Of a stretch of 5,555 nucleotides of DNA, positions 1 to 4,519 are shown in pieces. This DNA is from Rhodospirillales bacterium (GTDB lineage: Bacteria; Pseudomonadota; Alphaproteobacteria; Rhodospirillales; Defluviicoccaceae), in the NCBI GenBank assembly GCA_030622775.1, contig JAUXFS010000159.1, positions 1 through 5,555 of the forward strand. Reading direction: 5' to 3'. Positions within the stretch are counted from its first letter, which is position 1; each line of letters starts with the position of its first letter. The position numbers were made by a program, and so were the translations under genes. A model generated the notes under the pieces. The model saw only the letters and a program-made list of their open reading frames with translations. It made no database searches and was not told where the DNA came from.

Positions 1-280
1 CGGCGTCTTCGAGAAGGGCGCCGCCGAGGTCGGCCTTTCGCAAGTTCGCGCCGCTCAAATTGGCGCCGATCAGCAAGGCCTTTCGCAGGTCGGCGGCGCT
101 CAGGTCGGCGCCGGCCAGTCCGGCCCCGGTCAAGTCGGTTCCGCCGAGATCGGCGCCGCTCAGGTCGCACTTGGCGCAATGATTGTTGTTGCGCAGGCTG
201 TCCAGCGCCGAGGGGTCGAAAGCATGGGCGGTCGCGACCGCGCCGAAGAAAACCAACAGAGCTGTCGACAACCGGTTCAC
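1..280 (-). CDS. Exported pentapeptide-repeat protein (C-terminus beyond window)
   Basis: Partial gene, 93 codons visible, running off the left edge. It starts with GTG at 280; a GGAGG (286-290 on the plus strand as CCTCC) lies five bases upstream, and no ATG competes in frame. Residues 1-20 form a clear Sec signal peptide (hydrophobic core about 6-19, cleavage probably after AHA at 20). A short linker carries CAKC (Cys35, Cys38). From residue 38 on, eleven consecutive five-residue units have Leu at the centre every fifth position (40, 45, 50 ... 90), mostly of the form A(D/N)LxG, the signature of a right-handed quadrilateral beta-helix. Pentapeptide proteins have many roles and most exported ones have no known function, so none is assigned; a structural or binding role in the periplasm is only a guess. 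It follows the histidine kinase by 37 bases in the same direction and is probably cotranscribed with it. The Cys pair before the helix could form a disulfide or bind a metal; the sequence does not decide. Confidence 0.88.
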   Translation of the reverse strand, partial: MNRLSTALLVFFGAVATAHAFDPSALDSLRNNNHCAKCDLSGADLGGTDLTGAGLAGADLSAADLRKALLIGANLSGANLRKADLGGALLEDA

Positions 281-317
281 CGCGACCTCCGCCTGCTCCG
301 TCCCGGGAAATCTTCGT

Positions 318-1742
318 TCAACGTAACCTATCCTTCGTTCCGGGGGCAGCCCCATTGCCGCCTTCTGTATCGGGATCGGCGGGGAAACGGAGGGAAATTC
401 TCAGACCGGGATCGTTGTCGTCCAGGCGCACCGTCGCGTCGTGGAGCTTGGCCACCGCCGCGACCAGGCTCAGGCCCAACCCGGCGCCCGGACTGCTGCG
501 GCTTTCCTCGAGCCGCACGAAGCGCTCGAGGACCCGCTCCCGGTCCGCTTCGGGAATGCCCGGGCCGGTGTCCGCCACGGCGAGGTCGACGCCGTCCCCA
601 CGATTGCCGATCGTCACGGTGATGCGGCCGCCGGCGGGGGTGTGCTTGACGGCGTTGTCCAGCAGGTTGGCGATGGCCTGCGCCAGCAACTGCGGCTGAC
701 CCCGGATCCGCGCCGGCCCATCGGTGTCGACGTCGAGGGCAATGCCCTTCTCCTCGGCGACCGGTTCGTAGAACTCCGCCGCATCGCTCGCCAGGGAGGC
801 GATGTCCACGGGTTCGAGGTCCGCGGGGTCGGTGCGCGCCTCGGCGGTGGCGATCTTGAGCAGGGTATCGAACACGACGAGGGCCGCGTCCGTTTGCGCC
901 AGGACGTCGGCGAGGGCTTCGCGGTCCTGGCCCTTTTCGGGGGGGCATCTCAGCGCCATCTCGACGCGGCCCTTGAGGCGGGTCAACGGCCCGCGGAGAT
1001 CGTGGGCAATGCTGTCGGTGGCCAGGCGCATGCCGGTCATCAGGCGCTCGATCTGATCGAGCATGGCGTTCAGGTTCTCGGCGAGCCGGTCGAACTCGTC
1101 GTCGCTGCCGCTGATCTCGATACGGCGAGCAAGGTCGCCCGCGATGATTCCCCGGGCGGTCGTCGAGATCCGATCCACCCGGGAGAGCATCCTGCGGCTG
1201 ATGAAGACGCCGCCGATCAGCCCGAAACCAAAGGTCAACGCCAGCGACCAGTTGACCGCCTCGTTGACGATCGCCCGGAACTTGTCCTTTTCGTTGGTAT
1301 CGCGACCGACGAGCAGACGGTACCCCCCCGGAAGCGCGAAAGTACGGGCGCGGATGTGATGGGCGATCGATTCTCCGTTTTCCCGTTTCGTTAACGAGAG
1401 CTGGACCCATCCGCCGGCGTCGGTCCGTGCGGGCCAGTGGGTGAGATTGCCGGCGATCGGGCCGAGCTTCGGGTCGGTGAGCAGATAGACGTTGTCCTGA
1501 TCGGCATGGTCGGCGCTCCGTTCGTGGATGACGTCGACCAGCCGGAGCAGCCCGCGTCCCCGGTATTGCTCCGCAAGGCCTCGGATCTCCGCCTCTATGG
1601 TTTCGTCCGTTTGCCTTTCGATCAAGGCGATGGTCGACCAGGAGATGAACCCGAGCAGCACCAGGACCGAGGCGCCGAACAGGGTCATGTAAAGCAGCGT
1701 CAGCCGAAATGCCGACGTGCGCGCGAGGTTAGGCAGGTTCAC
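318..1742 (-). CDS. Two-component sensor histidine kinase (HAMP, HisKA, HATPase)
   Basis: A 474-residue inner-membrane sensor kinase that should autophosphorylate and pass phosphate to the response regulator encoded just upstream. Domains: first membrane helix about 11-35; periplasmic sensor region about 36-162 with no domain I recognise; second helix about 163-183; HAMP about 184-236; HisKA with phosphoacceptor His247 in an AHDLRGPL H-box; HATPase about 345-455 with N-box Asn363 (LLDNAVKHTP), G1 box DTGPGIP (391-397), F-box near 404-411 and G2 box GLGL (421-424). All catalytic motifs are intact, so it should be active. The start is GTG at 1742, overlapping the last 14 bases of the regulator gene. 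I see no good ribosome site in front of it, which suggests translational coupling. A short low-complexity tail follows the ATPase domain. The overall type resembles kinases of the Cus/Cop group, but the signal cannot be read from the sequence; the protease neighbour hints at envelope stress (inference). Confidence 0.95.
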   Translation of the reverse strand: MNLPNLARTSAFRLTLLYMTLFGASVLVLLGFISWSTIALIERQTDETIEAEIRGLAEQYRGRGLLRLVDVIHERSADHADQDNVYLLTDPKLGPIAGNLTHWPARTDAGGWVQLSLTKRENGESIAHHIRARTFALPGGYRLLVGRDTNEKDKFRAIVNEAVNWSLALTFGFGLIGGVFISRRMLSRVDRISTTARGIIAGDLARRIEISGSDDEFDRLAENLNAMLDQIERLMTGMRLATDSIAHDLRGPLTRLKGRVEMALRCPPEKGQDREALADVLAQTDAALVVFDTLLKIATAEARTDPADLEPVDIASLASDAAEFYEPVAEEKGIALDVDTDGPARIRGQPQLLAQAIANLLDNAVKHTPAGGRITVTIGNRGDGVDLAVADTGPGIPEADRERVLERFVRLEESRSSPGAGLGLSLVAAVAKLHDATVRLDDNDPGLRISLRFPADPDTEGGNGAAPGTKDRLR

Positions 1743-2409
1743 GGAGGGTGTATCCGGCGCCTCTGACCGTGTGCAGGAGCGGCTCGTCGAAGCCCTTGTC
1801 GATCTTGGCGCGCAGCCGGCTGATATGGACGTCGATGACGTTGGTCTGGGGATCGAAGTGGTAGTCCCAGACGCTCTCCAGCAACATCGTTCGGGTGACC
1901 ACCTGGCCGGCGTGGCGCATGAGGTATTCGAGAAGCCGGAACTCTCGCGGCTGCAGGTCGATCGGCCTATCGGCCCTGGTGACGGTGCGGGCGAGCAGGT
2001 CCATTTCCAGATCCGCGAGACCCAAGGTGGTCACCACCTTTTCCTCGGGGGTGGCGCGCCGGCCCAGCGCCTCCATCCGCGCAAGAAGCTCCGAAAAGGC
2101 GAAGGGTTTGACCAGGTAATCGTCGCCGCCGGCCTTGAGGCCCCGGACCCGGTCGTTGACCTGCCCAAGCGCGCTCAGGATCAGCACCGGGATCTTCACC
2201 TGCTCCTTGCGGAGGGCCTGGATCACCGACAGGCCGTCGAGCCCCGGAAGCATCCGATCGACGATCAAGGCGTCGTAGATGCTTTCGAGCGCCATCGCGA
2301 GACCCTGTGGGCCGGTCGGCGCGTGATCGACGACATGACCGTTCTCCGCAAGCCCCTTGCGCAGATAGTCCGCCGTTTCACGATCGTCTTCGATAATCAG
2401 GATGCGCAT
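1729..2409 (-). CDS. OmpR/PhoB-family response regulator transcription factor
   Basis: A 226-residue DNA-binding response regulator. The receiver domain (about 1-115) has the acidic pair Asp8/Asp9, phosphoacceptor Asp51 (VDRMLP), Ser79 at the conserved Ser/Thr position and Lys101 followed by Pro102. The C-terminal winged-helix domain (about 127-223) has the typical QPREFRLLEYL, RTMLLESVWD and HTVRGAGY segments. I chose ATG at 2409 because the protein then begins directly with the first receiver strand (MRILIIEDD). The open frame extends 42 codons further upstream, but that stretch crosses the intercistronic hairpins and has no receiver homology. The ribosome site is weak (GGTGG, four bases before the ATG). 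Phosphorylation by the overlapping kinase gene product should promote dimerisation on direct-repeat sites. Three TTAC words spaced by 11 bp in front of the protease gene are plausible targets. The subfamily resembles CusR/CopR-type regulators, yet no copper genes are visible here, so I give no symbol. Confidence 0.95.
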   Translation of the reverse strand: MRILIIEDDRETADYLRKGLAENGHVVDHAPTGPQGLAMALESIYDALIVDRMLPGLDGLSVIQALRKEQVKIPVLILSALGQVNDRVRGLKAGGDDYLVKPFAFSELLARMEALGRRATPEEKVVTTLGLADLEMDLLARTVTRADRPIDLQPREFRLLEYLMRHAGQVVTRTMLLESVWDYHFDPQTNVIDVHISRLRAKIDKGFDEPLLHTVRGAGYTLREPA

Positions 2410-2454
2410 GACGCCACCATATACGGAACGAACAAAAGGGTGAATGAAAGGAAG

Positions 2455-2490
2455 GGGCCCCGTTCCCCCGGGGGAGGGGAAACGGGACCC
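2455..2490 (-). terminator. Strong hairpin, possible leaky terminator or attenuator between protease and regulator genes
   Basis: In the minus-strand transcript, GGGUCCCGUU(U)CCCC pairs with GGGGAACGGGGCCC: 14 pairs with one G-U and one bulged U, around a short C/G-rich loop. It is followed by UUCCUUUCAUU, an imperfect U-rich tail. The stem is strong enough for an intrinsic terminator but the tail is interrupted, so partial termination or an RNA-stability role is equally likely. It ends 45 bases before the regulator start codon, so it would set the protease to regulator expression ratio if transcription reads through. Confidence 0.45.
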
Positions 2491-2527
2491 AGTTGCGCTG
2501 GCGGTCCTTTCGAAGAGGCGCCAGTTT

Positions 2528-2561
2528 GCCGTCACCGGAAAGGAGGCATACCGGTGACGGC
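2528..2561 (-). other. Intercistronic hairpin after the protease gene (11-bp perfect stem)
   Basis: GCCGTCACCGG (2528-2538) and CCGGTGACGGC (2551-2561) are perfect inverted repeats around a 12-base loop, beginning 12 bases after the protease stop codon. In the minus-strand transcript the stem is followed by AAACUGG rather than a U-run, so this is not a canonical intrinsic terminator. A role in protecting the protease mRNA 3' end or as an RNA regulatory element is inferred. The transcript loop contains CCUCCUUU, discussed in the findings. Confidence 0.6.
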
Positions 2562-2573
2562 GGGGGGTGACGG

Positions 2574-4070
2574 TCAGGCGTCGGCGATTTCCACCGCCAC
2601 GAAACGCTGTTCACCCTGGCGCTCGACGAGGAGCAGGACCGCCTTGCGCTTGGCCTGTTCCGCCTGTTCGACCGCCTTGGTGATGTCGGCCGGGGTTTTC
2701 ACCGACTTCTGGTTGACGCGGGTGATCAGGTCCCCGGGGCGAAGGCCCTTCTCCGCCGCGTCCGAATCGGAGTCGACTTCGGCGATCACCACGCCCTGCA
2801 GGGTCTCGTCGAGGCCGTAGCGGGAACGCGCCTTGTCGTCGAGTTGGGCGAGGGTCAGGCCGAGGGCGCCGAGCTCGACACCGTCGTTGGCGTCGCACGC
2901 CGCGGCGAGTTGCCGGGGCGCCGCGCCGATCCCGACCTCAAGGGTGATCGCCTCTTCGCCGCGCCAGACTTCGAGCGGCGTGTCGGCGCCGATTTCGGCG
3001 GTCGCCACGACGCGGGTGAGATCGCGCGGGTCCTTGATCTTCTCGTTGTCGAAGCCGAGGATGACATCGCCCTGGCGCAGGCCGGCCTTCTCGGCGGGGC
3101 TGTTCTCGTTCACGCTCGCGATCAGGGCGCCTTCGGGTTCATCGAGCCCGAGGCTCTCGGCGATTTCCGGCGTCACCGGCTGAATGCGGATTCCAAGCCA
3201 GCCACGTTCAACCGACCCCTTCTCGTGCAACTGGGCGACCACCTGCTTGGCCAGTTCCGCGGGAATGGCGAAGCCGATACCGACGTTGCCGCCGTTGGGG
3301 CTGTAGATCGCCGTATTGACGCCGATCACCCGGCCGCTCTGATCGAACAGCGGCCCGCCCGAGTTGCCGCTGTTGATCGGCGCGTCGACCTGGATGAAGT
3401 CGTCGTAGGGTCCGGCGCCGATGTCACGGCCACGGGCGGAGACGATGCCGACGGTGGCGGTGCCGCCGAGGCCGAACGGGTTGCCGACCGCCAGCACCCA
3501 ATCGCCGACCCGCGCCTTGTCGGAATCGCCCCAGGCGACGGCGGGCAGGGCGGTGTCGGTCTCGATCCTGAGGACGGCAAGGTCGGTCTTTTCGTCCGAG
3601 CCCAGGAGCTCGGCGGACAACTCCCTGCCGTCCTTGAGGGTGACCGTGATCTCCTTGGCGCTTCCGATCACGTGGTTGTTGGTCACGACGATGCCGTCTT
3701 CATCGATGATGAAGCCGGAGCCGATCGCGGCGCGCCTGCCTTGCGGACGCTGGAACTTCCGCGGCGAGCGGTCGTTGAAGTAACGCTCGAAAAAATCCTT
3801 GAACGGTCCGTCGCGGAAATGCTCCGGCACGGAATTCTCTTCGGTTCCGGCTGGGCTTTCGGACGTCATGACCTGCTTCGCGGATATCTGAACGACGGCG
3901 GGGCTCACCTGCTCGATGAGATCGCCGAAACCTTCCGGCGCAAGCCGGGCCAAGGCCGGTAGCGGCGTCACCATGGGCGCGGCGGCCACGGCTCCCGCGA
4001 CCAGGAAAGCACTCAGCGCTCCCTTGCGGCGCGCCGGCCGTGGGTTGCGGGCAATGACAAGGCTGTCCAT
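2574..4070 (-). CDS. degP: Periplasmic Do/HtrA (DegP/DegQ/MucD-like) serine endoprotease with two PDZ domains
   Basis: A 498-residue ATP-independent periplasmic protease and probable chaperone that degrades misfolded envelope proteins. Residues 1-41 are a signal peptide with an Arg-rich start, a hydrophobic core about 20-35 and a likely cut after ALA (39-41). The trypsin-like domain carries the complete triad: His133 (TNNHVI), Asp163 (KTDLAVL) and Ser237 (GNSGGP). PDZ1 spans about 290-380, with its peptide-binding loop near RGWLGI (289-294). PDZ2 spans about 398-490, with GALGLTL (401-407). The length is normal for two-PDZ Do-family proteins. The stretch between strands near 67-112, equivalent to the LA loop, is fairly short, nearer DegQ/MucD than E. 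coli DegP, so the symbol is only a family label. The single mature cysteine is Cys392, so no disulfide is expected. The ATG at 4070 has GGGAG eight bases upstream. It is the first gene of the minus-strand cluster, followed after 164 bases by the response regulator; proteases of this family next to two-component genes are a known arrangement in alphaproteobacteria. Confidence 0.96.
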   Translation of the reverse strand: MDSLVIARNPRPARRKGALSAFLVAGAVAAAPMVTPLPALARLAPEGFGDLIEQVSPAVVQISAKQVMTSESPAGTEENSVPEHFRDGPFKDFFERYFNDRSPRKFQRPQGRRAAIGSGFIIDEDGIVVTNNHVIGSAKEITVTLKDGRELSAELLGSDEKTDLAVLRIETDTALPAVAWGDSDKARVGDWVLAVGNPFGLGGTATVGIVSARGRDIGAGPYDDFIQVDAPINSGNSGGPLFDQSGRVIGVNTAIYSPNGGNVGIGFAIPAELAKQVVAQLHEKGSVERGWLGIRIQPVTPEIAESLGLDEPEGALIASVNENSPAEKAGLRQGDVILGFDNEKIKDPRDLTRVVATAEIGADTPLEVWRGEEAITLEVGIGAAPRQLAAACDANDGVELGALGLTLAQLDDKARSRYGLDETLQGVVIAEVDSDSDAAEKGLRPGDLITRVNQKSVKTPADITKAVEQAEQAKRKAVLLLVERQGEQRFVAVEIADA

Positions 4071-4132
4071 TCGGAACTCTCCCTTCGGACTAATGTGGAT
4101 CGTACGTTGGCCGGGAGAATGGCGAACGCGAC

Positions 4133-4170
4133 CTTACGCGGTGGTTACAGTGCCATTACCATTTGTTCAC
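4133..4170 (-). promoter_or_regulatory. Three TTAC repeats in 11-bp phase, candidate response-regulator site upstream of the protease gene
   Basis: TTAC occurs at 4134-4137, 4145-4148 and 4156-4159, exactly 11 bp apart, with a degenerate TCAC at 4167-4170 in the same phase. Read toward the protease gene these are GTAA words. OmpR/PhoB-family regulators typically bind head-to-tail half-sites of this period, and such a regulator is encoded in the same cluster. The array lies 63-100 bp before the protease start codon. A weak -10 candidate (TACGAT, plus-strand coordinates 4099-4104) with no good -35 would place the sites just upstream of the polymerase, as in activator-dependent promoters. Function and identity of the binding protein are inferred. 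Confidence 0.45.
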
Positions 4171-4220
4171 GTCGGGTCGGTGGGGATGCGTACTACTGTG
4201 GAACTTCGGCCGCTCCCGGG

Positions 4221-4238
4221 ACACGTCCTCCACACGTC
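4221..4238. repeat. Two ACACGTC direct repeats, 11-bp period
   Basis: ACACGTC is perfectly repeated at 4221-4227 and 4232-4238, and CACGTC occurs once more at 4168-4173, next to the TTAC array. The period equals one helical turn, suggesting a second operator for a protein binding one DNA face. It could be chance in a GC-rich region. Confidence 0.3.
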
Positions 4239-4426
4239 AATCGACGCTCAAATTCAACATGCAGTAACCATCATGGTGATTAAAATATCTTCAACATATG
4301 TAAAATAAAAAAAAGCACACAAGAAACATGTAAATTTGTTATGAAATATACAGCGCAAGTGTAGATCGTAATAAACGACATTAAAGTTTAATAAGCAAGC
4401 TGATTGCCGCACATAAAAGTTTGCAT

Positions 4427-4446
4427 TTACAATTGTCTATTTGTAA
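4427..4446. promoter_or_regulatory. Dyad TTACAA-N8-TTGTAA around the -35 element, candidate operator
   Basis: Perfect six-base arms at 4427-4432 and 4441-4446 flank the proposed -35 hexamer. ACAATTG is also repeated directly at 4429-4435 and 4446-4452. A dimeric repressor bound here would block polymerase. It does not match the FNR consensus (TTGAT-N4-ATCAA), so no regulator is named. Confidence 0.3.
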
Positions 4447-4461
4447 CAATTGCGATATAAT
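4433..4461 (+). promoter_or_regulatory. Sigma70-type promoter for the peroxidase gene
   Basis: A perfect -10 element TATAAT (4456-4461) lies 17 bp after TTGTCT (4433-4438, four of six matches to TTGACA). The start of transcription would fall near 4468, giving a leader of about 50 bases before the ATG at 4520. In a generally GC-rich genome so close a match is notable, although the surrounding AT-rich DNA raises the chance of a fortuitous hit. Confidence 0.55.
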
Positions 4462-4481
4462 TTATGGGATCTCTAAGTTTA

Positions 4482-4500
4482 TTTGCCCCATTTGGGGAAA
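4482..4500 (+). other. Small leader hairpin before the peroxidase ribosome site
   Basis: TTT-G-CCCC (4482-4489) can pair with GGGGAAA (4494-4500) around an ATTT loop with one bulged G. It lies inside the predicted leader, eight bases before the GGAGG ribosome site at 4509-4513. It may tune mRNA stability; the stem is short and could be incidental. Confidence 0.25.
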
Positions 4501-4519
4501 ATGCAGAGGGAGGGCAACC

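Larger units (their letters stand above)
4256..4485. other. AT-rich island upstream of the peroxidase gene
   Basis: A hand count of 4281-4460 gives about 27% G+C, against about 75% in a sample of the kinase gene (781-840). The island includes an A8 run (4307-4314), the palindromes ACATATGT (4294-4301) and ATTAAAGTTTAAT (4380-4392), and two TGTAAA words 30 bp apart (4299, 4329). Such DNA is often intrinsically curved and a target for nucleoid proteins. No gene is visible in it. Confidence 0.65.
4071..4519. other. Divergent intergenic region, GC-rich left half and AT-rich right half
   Basis: 449 bases without a credible gene, between the start codons of the protease (minus) and the peroxidase (plus). 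Short open frames here have no ribosome sites or convincing protein character. The left half (4071-4255) is GC-rich and carries phased direct repeats that probably control the protease. The right half is AT-rich and carries the peroxidase promoter. I found no tRNA or convincing small RNA gene. Confidence 0.8.

Noticed and set aside
441..1394. Long plus-strand open frame opposite the histidine kinase
   Set aside because: It lies antisense to a gene with every kinase motif intact, has no protein family character, and such shadow frames are common in GC-rich coding DNA.
318..2409. Naming the two-component pair CusR/CusS or CopR/CopS
   Set aside because: Sequence style resembles that group, but no metal-binding features or metal-efflux genes are seen and the neighbour is a protease, so a specific name would be unsupported.
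2410..2535. N-terminal extension of the response regulator to position 2535
   Set aside because: The extra 42 residues span the intercistronic hairpins and precede a canonical receiver start at the ATG at 2409.
2541..2556. AAGGAGG followed by GTG on the plus strand as a translation start
   Set aside because: The frame it opens is antisense to the protease PDZ2 region and has no protein character; the purine run is explained as one side of the hairpin loop.
1717..2820. Long plus-strand open frame opposite the regulator and the end of the protease gene
   Set aside because: It crosses two real minus-strand genes and the hairpins between them, and its translation is low-complexity Arg/Gly/Asp-rich without recognisable domains.
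2844..3962. Plus-strand open frame of 372 codons opposite the protease gene
   Set aside because: Antisense shadow of a protease with a complete catalytic triad and two PDZ domains; no family resemblance.
3990..4070. Tat signal in the protease (RR in the Arg-rich start)
   Set aside because: The pair is not followed by the x-F-L-K pattern, and the family is normally exported by the Sec route.
4200..4206. GGAACTT on the plus strand as a sigmaE/ECF -35 element
   Set aside because: No matching -10 (GTT or TCTGA-like) is found at a 16-17 bp spacing, and the likely peroxidase promoter is more than 200 bases downstream.
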